Of a stretch of 64,000 nucleotides of DNA, positions 45,086-54,275 are shown piece after piece. Numbering within the stretch: the stretch's first letter is position 1; the number at the start of each line of letters is the position of its first letter. This DNA is from Sporosarcina sp. P34. Lineage in GTDB: Bacteria; Bacillota; Bacilli; Bacillales_A; Planococcaceae. Below the pieces are notes generated by a model that saw nothing but the letters and a program-made list of their open reading frames with translations, searched no databases and was not told the DNA's origin. The translations under genes and the position numbers were made by a program. The DNA lies in the NCBI RefSeq assembly GCF_002743375.1, contig NZ_PDZC01000001.1, positions 620,001 to 684,000 of the forward strand. The letters are read 5' to 3'.

Positions 45086-46351
45086 ATGTTGGCTACAGAA
45101 CACGAACAAAACATTTGGAAATACGCATTTGCGAGCGTCGCCGTTACGGTCAGTTCTCTCGGCTTTGGACGGATGTCGTATGGAATTATTATGCCTTTCA
45201 TGAAAGAGAACCTCGCAATGACCTATAAACAAGCGGGACTGCTCGCAACAACAGTATCGATTGGCTATTTAATGATGGTGATCTTTGTCGGATTGCTAGT
45301 GACTAAATACGGAGCGAAAAAGCTTGTGATTTTTGGAACGGGGCTCGTTGCATTCGGACTATTTATGTTATCACTTGTCGCTAGCTATGGCTGGACACTT
45401 TTCGCCATGCTATTGCTCGGAATTGGGACCGCCTTCACCTATACACCGCTCATTACGATACTTGTCGGCTGGTTTCCGAGGAAGCGCGGTATGCTTATTG
45501 GCTTTCTTGTGGGTGGCATGGGATTAGGAACGCTGATTTCAAGCGCCTTAATTCCGTTCTTCACTACATGGTTCGGCGATATGGGCTGGCGCTACCTATG
45601 GTTCGTCTACGGTGCTTTGTCGATCATATCGATCATCATCGCGACGATTATTTTGCGAGATCCACCGATTCCGTTACTACCTAAGGAAATGCAGAAACGT
45701 TCATTTTGGACGAAAGTATACTTCAATAAACGCGTACTTCGTGTCGCATTCATCTATGGACTCGTTGGATTCGCCTATTTGGTACCGCAAAGCTTTTTAT
45801 TCAGCTATATTCTTGAAGTAGGCCTGACGAAGTTCCAGGCAGGCCAAATTATGGCGATCAGCGGGATTATGTCAATTTTCAGTGGACCTTTGTGGGGCGG
45901 AGTTTCTGATCGTATCGGACGAAAATCTGCATTGCTTGCGACACTTGGAATCGGTGCAGTTTCACTTATCGTTCCAGTTATTTTCCCCGTGTATATTGGG
46001 CTTGTCGTTAGTCAATTCCTCTGGGGTACAACGATTGTCGGGATGCTGTCGCTCTGCCAAGCATTATCTACAGAACAAGTTCATCCGACGTACGCACCTG
46101 TTGCACTAGGCTATGTAACGTTCTTCTTCGCGGCAGGGCAGTTACTTGGACCGGGCATGGGTGGCTGGATCATCGACCGCTTCCAGCAGATCCCGCTTGC
46201 ACTCATTATGTGCAGTGTACTACTCGCTTTGGCGTTCTTGCTGACGATTCGAATGAACGCGCATGCGGTAGATGTAGATGTGACGGCATTAGAAGCGAAG
46301 CCTGTTTTAAAAAGTCTATGTCTGGAGGAGGCTTCTGCGGAGGAATTGTGA
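45086..46351 (+). CDS. MFS transporter (YbfB/YjiJ-like)
   Basis: A 421-residue carrier with 12 predicted helices. The start region FGRMSYGIIMPFMKENLAMTYKQAGLL and GWFPRKRGMLIGFLVGGMGLGTL, plus the mid-protein MFS motif GVSDRIGRKSALLATLG, place it in the major facilitator superfamily, nearest the YbfB/YjiJ group. Substrate unknown. I use ATG at 45086 after GGAGGAAAGGGTGAG; the longer frame from 45032 contains that ribosome-binding site. It stands alone with its own terminator. Confidence 0.85.
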   Translation: MLATEHEQNIWKYAFASVAVTVSSLGFGRMSYGIIMPFMKENLAMTYKQAGLLATTVSIGYLMMVIFVGLLVTKYGAKKLVIFGTGLVAFGLFMLSLVASYGWTLFAMLLLGIGTAFTYTPLITILVGWFPRKRGMLIGFLVGGMGLGTLISSALIPFFTTWFGDMGWRYLWFVYGALSIISIIIATIILRDPPIPLLPKEMQKRSFWTKVYFNKRVLRVAFIYGLVGFAYLVPQSFLFSYILEVGLTKFQAGQIMAISGIMSIFSGPLWGGVSDRIGRKSALLATLGIGAVSLIVPVIFPVYIGLVVSQFLWGTTIVGMLSLCQALSTEQVHPTYAPVALGYVTFFFAAGQLLGPGMGGWIIDRFQQIPLALIMCSVLLALAFLLTIRMNAHAVDVDVTALEAKPVLKSLCLEEASAEEL

Positions 46352-46449
46352 ATCTTGTGGAAGTTGCCGTATGGTCAACTGAAATTAGACTTTGTCCATA
46401 TGCTTCTTACTGCACATGTGATACGTAAACGTATACTAGAAGAAATATA

Positions 46450-46487
46450 GGCGCTGACATTCCGGTAAAGGAATGTCAGCGCCTTTT
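46450..46487 (+). terminator. Terminator after MFS gene
   Basis: GGCGCTGACATTCC and GGAATGTCAGCGCC arms with a six-base loop and T4. Confidence 0.92.
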
Positions 46488-46779
46488 GAAAAATAGCAGG
46501 TGTTAGAGTGATTCGAAACTTTTTTGTGAGTAAAGACGAGACCCGGAACCAGCTAGATCATCTTGGATTGGCAGACCGTTGTTGTCCTACTGGTGCGACA
46601 GTTGTACGGATTTCTCGTAACTGCTAAATAAACGAATAGTAGAATTTGAGATGTCACGTATACGTTGAAACAGTCTTAGTTAACCATACTTTTCAAGAAG
46701 GGTTGATTTAAGTGTAGAATATTTTCGATATACAGTACAATAATAGAAAAGCTCTATATGTAAGTGGGAGGTTACTGAT
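46488..46779. other. Gap before the Fic gene with one tiny candidate ORF
   Basis: About 290 bases. A frame from GTG at 46508 or 46526 to TAA at 46627 would encode 33-39 residues ending with a Cys-rich tail (DRCCPTG...SRNC). There is no convincing ribosome-binding site, so it is either a gene remnant or chance. The last 100 bases are AT-rich and likely hold the fic promoter. Confidence 0.4.
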
Positions 46780-47508
46780 ATGTTTAAAGTCGCAAATGAA
46801 AAAAAGTCAAAATTAGATGCTGCTCGTCCCTTGCCTAAATATACTTTGAAAAGTTTACGAGAAAAGTTATTTCTAGAGTGGACCTATAATTCGAATGCCA
46901 TTGAAGGAAACACATTAACTATGAACGAAACGAAAGTGGTCCTTGAAGGGATTACGATTGGCGGTAAAACATTTAGAGAACATTTGGAAGTAGTTAATCA
47001 TCGTGATGCTATTACGTATGTCGAAGAAATTGTTCAAATGAATGAAACACTTTCAGAATGGCAAATAAAAAATCTGCATCGTTTAGTGCTGAAAGGAATA
47101 CATGATGAGTATGCAGGTGTATACCGTCAAGAACAAGTTTTTATTGCTGGTGCTAGACATAGACCACCCGCACATTATCTGATTCAAGAAAAAATGGATC
47201 AAATGATGAATTGGTATCGTAACGAAGGTGTCGATCTTCATCCTGTAGAGCGTGGAGCTATGTTGCATGCTATTTTTGTTGGCATCCATCCCTTTATAGA
47301 TGGAAATGGGCGTACCTCAAGACTGTTGCTTAATTTAGAACTAATGAAAGAGGGATTCCCTCCAGTCGTTATTAAAGTGGAAAATCGATTGGCATATTAT
47401 GATGCACTTGACAAAGCGCATACAACAGAAGATTATAAAGATTTCATAGCATTAGTAGAACATGAAGTAGAAGACTCTCTCGACTTATATCTAAGTACAA
47501 TAAGTTAA
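46780..47508 (+). CDS. Fic-domain AMP transferase
   Basis: Fic proteins move AMP (or another NMP) onto hydroxyl side chains of target proteins. The 242 residues carry the active motif GIHPFIDGNGRTSRLLLNLEL near 170-190 (HPFxDGNGRxxR complete, so catalytically competent) and, near the N-terminus, SNAIEGN (residues about 32-38), which fits the (S/T)xxxE(G/N) autoinhibitory helix of class II Fic proteins. There is no DNA-binding tail and no adjacent antitoxin gene. Ribosome-binding site GTGGGAGG. Target unknown. Confidence 0.9.
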   Translation: MFKVANEKKSKLDAARPLPKYTLKSLREKLFLEWTYNSNAIEGNTLTMNETKVVLEGITIGGKTFREHLEVVNHRDAITYVEEIVQMNETLSEWQIKNLHRLVLKGIHDEYAGVYRQEQVFIAGARHRPPAHYLIQEKMDQMMNWYRNEGVDLHPVERGAMLHAIFVGIHPFIDGNGRTSRLLLNLELMKEGFPPVVIKVENRLAYYDALDKAHTTEDYKDFIALVEHEVEDSLDLYLSTIS

Positions 47509-47558
47509 AATCTCTCCATATTGAAGTACCCTGTTCAGTTCACTGGTAAAAAACGCAA

Positions 47559-47611
47559 TTACACAACAATGAGTCTCTATTTTTTTAGAATGGGGACTCT
47601 TTGTTGTGTAA
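47559..47611. repeat. Long inverted repeat between fic and the next gene
   Basis: Two 19-base arms, 47559-47577 and 47593-47611, are complementary at 17 positions (TTACACAACAAxGAGTCxC) around a T-rich loop. No T run follows on the plus strand, so it is not an ordinary terminator. It could be a terminator variant or a relic of a small mobile element. Confidence 0.6.
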
Positions 47612-47776
47612 CTCTGTATTAACCCTTGAGGCTGAAAAAATTCTTTTGGAAAGGCCCCCTGATCATTACACGCTAAATATCCCGTTCTTTAGTTGAATTA
47701 AATATGAAACAATTTCCTACCTTATCCGTATACGTAGTATGAAACAAAATCTTGTAACCGGAAAAGAGTGTTAATT

Positions 47777-49456
47777 ATGTTAAGTTTATTACTATTTTCA
47801 TTACTTGTAGGGGTTGTCGCGAGTGCTATTATTGTTCCATTCCTCTCTGTAAATAACAAAAAAGAACCGTTATCGTTTAACCGGTGGGTCGCTTTCGGGA
47901 CACTTACTGTCATCAGTATGATGGGCGTATTCCTATTTTATTACGTGACAAATTTAGATCGTAATTGGACATCGCTATGGGCATTGTTCCTCGTCGTCGC
48001 TATTTTAGGGGCAGTTGTTTCGCAAGGTATCGAGCGGAAAATTAAAATGGTTGTGTCATTGGCAGCATTACTTATTGGCGTGTATGTGTTAAGTGCACCT
48101 CTTTTCAACGCAAATAAAAAGTATGAAACCGTTGCGATGACGCAGAAAGTTGAAATTACAGCGTTTGATGAAACGAAAACGCCAGCCAGTGTACCACCGA
48201 AGTTTGCACGCAATAAAATGAAAAAAGCGTTTGGTCAAGTACCGGATACGAGCTATTATGAACTGGGGCATTTACAAATTCAAAAAGTGAATGACCAATT
48301 TGTCTATATTGCGCCTGTTGAGTTTTCAGGATTTTTCAAATGGTTTAACGGTAAAACGACACCTGGGTATTTCACGATGAGTGCAACGGATTCATCAGAT
48401 AATCCGAAATTTATTAAAACGGAAATGGCGTATACGACGTCTTCATACTTCCATAAAAAAGTGTATCGTAAAATGCGTATGGAAATGCCAGATTTAATCT
48501 TTTACGGAGATGTTCAATTGGAAATTGATGATGAAGGGAAGCCGCATTATATTCGCACGTATGGAGAATTCATTTCGGCACGTAACGGGTTTAACGCCAA
48601 AGGAATTGTCATGTTGAATCCTGAAACGGGCGCTACGAAGAAATATGCATTACAAGACGTGCCTGAATTTATTAACGGAGCCATTTCACCTGAAGCGGTT
48701 AGTCTTCAAAATAGTTATTTCGGGAAGTATATCCATGGTTTTTGGAATTCACTAGTTGGCAAAAAAGATGTAAAGATTCCTTCAGATGAAGGGACAGAAG
48801 CCAATGTTAGCCCGATTTTTGATGCGGATGGACATATGTATTACTTTACGGATTTCACGAGTCCAAAAGAAGGTGTAGACTCGATGCTTGGGTATGCATT
48901 GACAGATGGTCGAACAGGGAAAGCGACGTATTATACGGGAGATTTGGAAGAGTCCTATATGGATTCACAAGGTGCGCTTCAGATCATTGAAAAGAAGTTT
49001 ATCGAGAAGAAGTGGAACGGGGAAATGCCTGTCTTGTATAACTTCTACGGTGAAGCCAGCTGGTTGACGCCGGTACTTGATTCAAATGGATTCCTGCAAA
49101 ATTACTTCATTGTTTCCGCTGCGAATCCTGAAATCTCAGTATTTGCGAATTCACCAAATGAAGCGTTGAAATTGTATAAAACGGCACTTCAACGGGGCGG
49201 CAGTACAGTAGATGGAAGTTCCAATGCAGAAGAAGCGAAAGCAACGATTACAGCCATGCGCGTGTTTAAAGAACGCGTCGGTGATTTTACACTCGTTTCA
49301 ATTCTCGCAAAAGACGGTCGGAATTTCCTTGTTTCATCGGAAGTTGAACCTCTTTCAATTTATGTGGAAGAAGGCGATCAGCTAACGGTGACGTATTTAG
49401 AAACGGGTGAGTTATTCTTACCTGTGAAGGAATTGGTGAATAACAGTATGAAATAA
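47777..49456 (+). CDS. Uncharacterised membrane-anchored protein, large extracytoplasmic domain
   Basis: I do not recognise a family. The 559 residues start with four hydrophobic segments (about 3-20, 36-58, 65-83 and 90-110), followed by about 450 residues of soluble, charged and aromatic-rich sequence, probably outside the membrane. Notable stretches are YFGKYIHGFWNSLVGKKD and VSPIFDADGHMYYFTDFTSP, which looks like a repeated beta structure. The start ATG has GGAAAAGAG in front; a GTG nine bases earlier is possible. It is monocistronic, with a terminator after it. Confidence 0.75.
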   Translation: MLSLLLFSLLVGVVASAIIVPFLSVNNKKEPLSFNRWVAFGTLTVISMMGVFLFYYVTNLDRNWTSLWALFLVVAILGAVVSQGIERKIKMVVSLAALLIGVYVLSAPLFNANKKYETVAMTQKVEITAFDETKTPASVPPKFARNKMKKAFGQVPDTSYYELGHLQIQKVNDQFVYIAPVEFSGFFKWFNGKTTPGYFTMSATDSSDNPKFIKTEMAYTTSSYFHKKVYRKMRMEMPDLIFYGDVQLEIDDEGKPHYIRTYGEFISARNGFNAKGIVMLNPETGATKKYALQDVPEFINGAISPEAVSLQNSYFGKYIHGFWNSLVGKKDVKIPSDEGTEANVSPIFDADGHMYYFTDFTSPKEGVDSMLGYALTDGRTGKATYYTGDLEESYMDSQGALQIIEKKFIEKKWNGEMPVLYNFYGEASWLTPVLDSNGFLQNYFIVSAANPEISVFANSPNEALKLYKTALQRGGSTVDGSSNAEEAKATITAMRVFKERVGDFTLVSILAKDGRNFLVSSEVEPLSIYVEEGDQLTVTYLETGELFLPVKELVNNSMK

Positions 49457-49470
49457 ATAATGGGGAAAAG

Positions 49471-49505
49471 GCCTGATAGCGCATTCGCGTTGTCAGGCTA
49501 TTTTT
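49471..49505 (+). terminator. Terminator after the membrane protein gene
   Basis: GCCTGAtAGCGC and GCGttGTCAGGC-type arms around ATTC, then T5. Confidence 0.75.
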
Positions 49506-49573
49506 ATAAAGAGTTCCATTTCAAGCTTTTGATTACTGTAAGTCATTAATAAATAAAAAAGTTTTACATTAAT

Positions 49574-49604
49574 GAAACGATAACTCTATAAAAGTTATCG
49601 TTTC
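49574..49604 (-). terminator. Terminator overlapping the rluF stop codon
   Basis: A perfect inverted repeat GAAACGATAACT / AGTTATCGTTTC; the rluF TAA lies inside the stem. T-rich sequence follows on the minus strand. Confidence 0.75.
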
Positions 49605-50292
49605 AACCCCGCTATCTCTTCTTCAGTCAAGTAACGCCACTGGCCCCGTGCCAATGAACCGAGCTCAATATGCTTGATTCGAACCCTTTGCAAGTGTGTA
49701 ACGGTATATTGAAACCGTCTGCACATTCTGCGGATTTGTCGATTCAATCCTTGAGTTAACGTAATACGAAACGTGAAGTCGTCGAGCGCAGTTACGGGAC
49801 AAGAATTAGTCGTCGTATAGCTTTTCGTTCTTGGATTATAAATATTTACACCGTTTGATAAGTCCTCTATAAAAGAATTCGTTATTTTTTTATCGACCAT
49901 CACCACATACTCTTTTTCCTGATGGTTTTCGTCTTTCATTAACTCATTTACAATACTTCCATCATTCGTTAATAAAATTAGACCTTCTGTTTCTTTATCC
50001 AAACGTCCAACAGGAAATATACGTTCAGGATACGATATAAAGTCAATAATATTACCGGCAATAGTAGGCGAAGCGGTACAAGTAATCCCGCTTGGTTTAT
50101 TAAGTATTATATATATGTCTTGTGCGGTGTGCGTGATGGCGTGCCCGTCGACTTCAACATGATCATGATCTTTAACAAAATACACATGCGATGCAATCTC
50201 GCCATTCACTAGAACTTTTCAGCCGTAATATAGCGCTCTGCTTGTCTTCTGGAACAGAATCCTGAAGAACTAATATATTGATTCAACCTCAA
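49595..50292 (-). pseudogene. rluF: 23S rRNA pseudouridine synthase RluF-like, frameshifted
   Basis: RluF-type enzymes isomerise a uridine of 23S rRNA. From TTG at 50292 (GAGGAG upstream) the frame reads an S4 domain, LNQYISSSGFCSRRQAERYITAEK, then stops. The sequence resumes one base out of phase as VLVNGEIASH and continues through the catalytic block FPVGRLDKETEGLILLTNDG to a normal C-terminus (EEIAGLKR). The break is a T4 run at 50216-50219 (A4 in the coding strand) that needs one more base. Without the S4 domain the remaining 204-codon frame lacks a good start. Either a recent loss of function or a homopolymer sequencing error. Confidence 0.85.
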
Positions 50293-50536
50293 TGTGTCCG
50301 CTCCTCGTCTATCTATGTATTTCTTCCATTATAACATGTATGCCATTTCCCATAATGCCTTCATGTGGCTTTCTAATATAGAAAGAAATCAACGCGTAGA
50401 TTCAATGGATGGGACTATCGGTGTTTTTTAAAAGTATGTAAGAAGCATGTTGTGATATTATACTGGTAGTGTGCAAAGCGTAAAGGTGATACATATTCAT
50501 TAGATTGAAAAACGTTGAAATCAGGAGGTGAAGGTA

Positions 50537-51079
50537 ATGAATATTGAATTCATCACATTAACCGAACCAACATCCATGCTTGTGAATACGCTCAATCGAT
50601 GGGGGAATGACGTGAAGTTAAAGTCATTGTCTCAACCTAATCACAGTAAAGAAGAATTGGAAAGAGTAAATGTTTTGACTCTAGAAGATGTACGCCGTCG
50701 GTTAGAATACCAACATATATTCCTGATTTATTTGGAAAACCGGCTCATCGGTGAAATGAGCTATACCGTGGACCCCGATCATCTGTTTGATAAGGAGTTG
50801 GAAACGGCATGGATCAGTATTTCCATTGGTGAGCCTGAATGCCGTGGGTTAGGAATTGGTTTTATCGCTTTAACGTACTTGGAAGAGCAAATTAGAAAGC
50901 GTGGTCTTCAACGAATCGAGCTAGGCGTGTTTGAATTTAATACACCCGCTTTGAAGCTTTATAAGAAGTTAGGGTATCAAGAAATGGGACGCATAGAAAA
51001 CTTCACGTATTATGATGGAGAAATGCGAGCTGATATTCGAATGGAAAAACGTATTGGAATTAATTTTCCTGGCAACTAA
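50537..51079 (+). CDS. GNAT-family N-acetyltransferase
   Basis: A 180-residue acetyl-CoA-dependent transferase: ENRLIGEMSYTVDPDH, ISISIGEPECRGLGIGFIALTYLEEQI (pyrophosphate-binding loop with RGLGIG) and IELGVFEFNTPALKLYKKLGYQEMGR are typical GNAT segments, the last being the common NxxAxxLYxKxGF pattern. Substrate unknown. The ATG at 50537 has a textbook AGGAGGTGA six bases upstream; the ORF opens nine bases earlier. The 245-base gap before it (50293-50536) shows no gene. Confidence 0.88.
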   Translation: MNIEFITLTEPTSMLVNTLNRWGNDVKLKSLSQPNHSKEELERVNVLTLEDVRRRLEYQHIFLIYLENRLIGEMSYTVDPDHLFDKELETAWISISIGEPECRGLGIGFIALTYLEEQIRKRGLQRIELGVFEFNTPALKLYKKLGYQEMGRIENFTYYDGEMRADIRMEKRIGINFPGN

Positions 51080-51357
51080 GACGTCACAACATCTGCAAAA
51101 GATAGTACATGAGCAACCAAATGGGCTAAAGTGATTTTAAAAGTCTACTTAAACAGTGAAACCAAGCGCGTTTTCAGATGTAAAAAAGAAGAACTACAAA
51201 GGTTTATTTTAAGAAAGAAACATTAGGGTTGCTTTTTTATTTAATGTCTGTTATATTTAAAGAGTATTATCTTTGTTCTTTTTCAGATCGAGAATATATT
51301 TCATGGAAATATATTTTGTTTTTCGTCTAAAGTTTTGAGCAAGTATAGTAACATCAT

Positions 51358-51373
51358 TGTGTGGACATCCACA
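51358..51373 (+). promoter_or_regulatory. Hairpin beside the cold-shock ribosome-binding site
   Basis: GTGTGGA and TCCACAC arms lie two bases before AGGAGG of the csp gene. At low temperature such a structure may alter leader folding; this is an inference. The rest of 51080-51357 is a gene-free, AT-rich leader/promoter region. Confidence 0.4.
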
Positions 51374-51390
51374 CTAGGAGGCAATTAATT

Positions 51391-51591
51391 ATGGAACAAG
51401 GTACAGTGAAATGGTTTAACGCAGAAAAAGGTTTCGGTTTCATCGAGCGCGAAGCAGGAGAAGACGTATTCGTACACTTCTCAGCAATCCAAGGCGACGG
51501 TTTCAAATCTTTAGACGAAGGTCAAAGTGTAACATTTGAAATCGAACAAGGACAACGTGGCCTACAAGCTACAAACGTTCAAAAAGCTTAA
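51391..51591 (+). CDS. cspD: Cold shock protein (CspB/CspD type)
   Basis: A 66-residue single OB-fold RNA/ssDNA chaperone: [34 protein letters not shown] includes RNP1 (KGFGFIE) and RNP2 (VFVHF). The start ATG at 51391 follows TAGGAGG. It is monocistronic with a long leader of about 300 bases of gene-free sequence, as is common for cold-shock genes, and a strong terminator. The exact paralogue letter is uncertain. Confidence 0.93.
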   Translation: MEQGTVKWFNAEKGFGFIEREAGEDVFVHFSAIQGDGFKSLDEGQSVTFEIEQGQRGLQATNVQKA

Positions 51592-51601
51592 TAACAGCTT
51601 G

Positions 51602-51630
51602 AAAAAGACCCTACTTGTAGGGTCTTTTTT
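51602..51630 (+). terminator. Terminator after csp
   Basis: AAAAAGACCCTAC / GTAGGGTCTTTTTT with a short loop. Confidence 0.95.
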
Positions 51631-51804
51631 TATTTGCTAAAATTTATTTATAGTATATGAAAGAGCTGCTCGGTAAGCTATGGGAATTAACATACGAATT
51701 CAGAGTCGCTTCACGTAGGCGATGAACACGGTTACTTTACTTAATAACTTGTTTTTGAACATGCCTATAACAGATCGTGATCTACTCATGAGAGGAGTGT
51801 CTAT

Positions 51805-52278
51805 ATGGAAGCAGTATACATTGCTGGCGGTTGTTTATGGGGAGTACAAGCTTTTATCAAAACCTTACCTGGCGTGACGTTTACGGAAGCAGGGAGGGCA
51901 AATGGAACACTTCATTCCCTAGAAGGTGAGTATGATGGGTACGCTGAATGTGTAAAAACAGAATTTGATCCTGCTGTCGTAACCATTTCGGAATTAATGG
52001 AGTATTTATTTGAAATCATAGATCCGTATAGTGTGAATAAACAAGGAGCAGACGTTGGCGAGAAATACAGAACGGGCGTCTATAGTGAAAACCTTGAACA
52101 CTTGGAAGAAGCGAGAGCGTTTATTACGAAGAGAAATGATGTGGACCGTATAGTTGTGGAGGTAGTACCTCTTACAAACTATGTGAAAAGTACAGACGAA
52201 CATCAAGACAGATTAGCCAAATACCCAACAGATTATTGTCATATACCTGCGGGGTTATTAACTAAATATGGTTCTTGA
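51805..52278 (+). CDS. msrA: Peptide methionine (S)-sulfoxide reductase MsrA
   Basis: Repairs oxidised methionine. The 157 residues show the active-site segment IAGGCLWGVQAF near 7-18; the usual GCFWG reads GCLWG, but the catalytic Cys is kept. IIDPYSVNKQGADVGEKYRTGVY near 70-92 is the other family hallmark (usual DPTSxNRQGNDxGxQYRS). Sequence divergence from canonical MsrA places it in a less-studied subgroup; no resolving Cys at the C-terminus. GAGAGGAG precedes the start. Confidence 0.88.
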   Translation: MEAVYIAGGCLWGVQAFIKTLPGVTFTEAGRANGTLHSLEGEYDGYAECVKTEFDPAVVTISELMEYLFEIIDPYSVNKQGADVGEKYRTGVYSENLEHLEEARAFITKRNDVDRIVVEVVPLTNYVKSTDEHQDRLAKYPTDYCHIPAGLLTKYGS

Positions 52279-52410
52279 AGAATGCGCAGTTGGAATCAAG
52301 AAAAATGACAACACCCTATGACGAATTGGTATATAATGGACTCAGCTTATAAAACGGTTTTATTTTAGAAACAAGTGTACAGTAGTGATATATGAGGAGA
52401 GTGACATACA

Positions 52411-54219
52411 TTGAAATATAACAACACGTGGGATCTAGAGAGTATTTTTGCAGGGGGAACGCATTCTGAGGAAGTACAAACGAAACTTTCTACTGTCAAA
52501 GAAGATATTGCCCGTTATGCAGATCAGTTAAACGCTTGGAACAGTGATCCAGTTAACGATGCCTCTACTTTGCAAGAATTATTAAACAAACAAGAAGTCA
52601 TCGGTAAAGGTCTCGGCCAAGTAGGAACATTTATCAATATGTGGCGTGACGCCTTCATGGATGATCCATATGCAAGCGTTGTCATAGGCCAGGTGATGGA
52701 ACTAAGCAGTGAAATCCAGCAGCTCTCCACGATCTTCACGAAAAAATTGGTCGCGATTTCGGATGAAAACTGGCATAAACTTCTTGAAGACGATTCTTTG
52801 CAGGTCATCCGGTTCTCATTAAATGAAATCCGTGATGAAGGTAAACGGTTATTATCTGAAGCGGAAGAAAAACTGATTGCGAAATTAAATAAAGACGGTC
52901 TTGCCGCGTGGAGTGATTTATACAATACAGTGGGCTCCACGATGTCCGTTCCGTTTACAGATAAAGACGGGAAAACTACAGATTTATCTATCGGCCAAGC
53001 TATGAACAAAATGTACGCAAATCCTGATGCAGAAGTGCGCGCGGAACTTTTTGAGGACTGGGAAAAGACTTGGTCTGCGAATGGACCGATTTTTGCCGAC
53101 ATCTTGAATCATTTAGCAGGCTATCGCTTAACGTTGCAAGATGTTCACGGAAGAGAAGGCCATTTAGAAGAGCCGCTTGAATACAACCGGATGTCTGAAG
53201 CTACGCTTACTGCGATGTGGTCAGCTGTGGATGCGCAGAAACAAACATTCATTGATTACTTAGGACAAAAAGCGGATTTATTGGGCATGGATCAGCTCGG
53301 TTGGCAAGATGTGGCGGCTCCCGTTGCGGTAGGTGAAACCAAGCCGATGCGCTTCACATATGATGATGCCTGTGATTTTATTATTAAACATTTCGCTTCA
53401 TTTGGACCGAAATTGACTAACTTTACGAAACATGCATTGGAAAACCGTTGGGTGGAAGCGGAAGATCGCCCAAACAAACGACCGGGTGGTTATTGCACGA
53501 GCTTGCCTGAATTTGAAGAGTCACGTATTTTCATGACATTCACGGGTTCTCCAAATGATACGAGTACATTGGCGCATGAATTAGGGCATGCTTTTCATAG
53601 TCACGTAATGAAAGATTTACCGACATTGAACCGTAATTATGCGATGAACGTCGCAGAAACAGCGAGTACATTTGCGGAAACGATTATTGCCGATGCTACG
53701 GTGAAAAATGCTACATCCGTTGAAGAGAAAGTCTCTCTGTTAGCGAATAAATTAGAAGGTGCCACCGCGATGTTTTTAAATATTCGTGCGCGCTTTCTAT
53801 TTGAGGATCAGTTTTACACGGAACGCGCCAAAGGCATAGTATCAGAAAAACGCTTGAATGAATTGATGGTAGACGCACAAAAAGAAGCATTTGGTGCGAG
53901 TTTATCTTCTTATCATCCGCATTTCTGGGCAGCTAAGTTGCACTTCTTTATCGATAGCGTGCCGTTCTATAACTTCCCGTACACATTTGGCTACTTGTTC
54001 AGCTTGGGGATCTACGCAGAGTACTTGAAACAACCTGAAGGGTTTGAAGAGAAGTATATTGCTTTATTACGTGATACTGGATCTATGACAGTAGAAGATC
54101 TAGCGAAAAAACATTTGGGTGTAGATGTGACGAAAGAAGATTTCTGGGCAGCTGGCATTGCGCTAGTGGCTAAAGACGTGGAAGAGTTTGTAGAATTGAC
54201 GAATTCATTACGGAAGTAA
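52411..54219 (+). CDS. pepF: Oligoendopeptidase F
   Basis: An M3 zinc peptidase that cuts short peptides in the cytosol. The 602 residues match the family, with the zinc motif TSTLAHELGHAFHSHVM near 388-404, the third ligand Glu in MNVAETASTFAETI, and SYHPHFWAAKLHFFIDSVPFYNFPYTFGYLFSLG near the end. Start is TTG at 52411 after GAGGAGAG. A TATAAT-like box at 52332-52337 could be its -10. Confidence 0.95.
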   Translation: MKYNNTWDLESIFAGGTHSEEVQTKLSTVKEDIARYADQLNAWNSDPVNDASTLQELLNKQEVIGKGLGQVGTFINMWRDAFMDDPYASVVIGQVMELSSEIQQLSTIFTKKLVAISDENWHKLLEDDSLQVIRFSLNEIRDEGKRLLSEAEEKLIAKLNKDGLAAWSDLYNTVGSTMSVPFTDKDGKTTDLSIGQAMNKMYANPDAEVRAELFEDWEKTWSANGPIFADILNHLAGYRLTLQDVHGREGHLEEPLEYNRMSEATLTAMWSAVDAQKQTFIDYLGQKADLLGMDQLGWQDVAAPVAVGETKPMRFTYDDACDFIIKHFASFGPKLTNFTKHALENRWVEAEDRPNKRPGGYCTSLPEFEESRIFMTFTGSPNDTSTLAHELGHAFHSHVMKDLPTLNRNYAMNVAETASTFAETIIADATVKNATSVEEKVSLLANKLEGATAMFLNIRARFLFEDQFYTERAKGIVSEKRLNELMVDAQKEAFGASLSSYHPHFWAAKLHFFIDSVPFYNFPYTFGYLFSLGIYAEYLKQPEGFEEKYIALLRDTGSMTVEDLAKKHLGVDVTKEDFWAAGIALVAKDVEEFVELTNSLRK

Positions 54220-54230
54220 TCCTGAAGACA

Positions 54231-54266
54231 AAAAATCCCGCTCCTTTTAAAAAGAAGCGGGATTTT
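54231..54266. terminator. Bidirectional terminator between pepF and brnQ
   Basis: AAAATCCCGCT and AGCGGGATTTT arms between convergent genes; T/A tracts on both sides allow use from either strand. Confidence 0.88.
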
Positions 54267-54275
54267 CTAGTTGTT

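Noticed and set aside
46508..46627. Cys-containing 33-39 residue peptide as a bacteriocin
   Set aside because: No leader motif, ribosome-binding site or modification/export genes nearby; kept only as a note on the gap.
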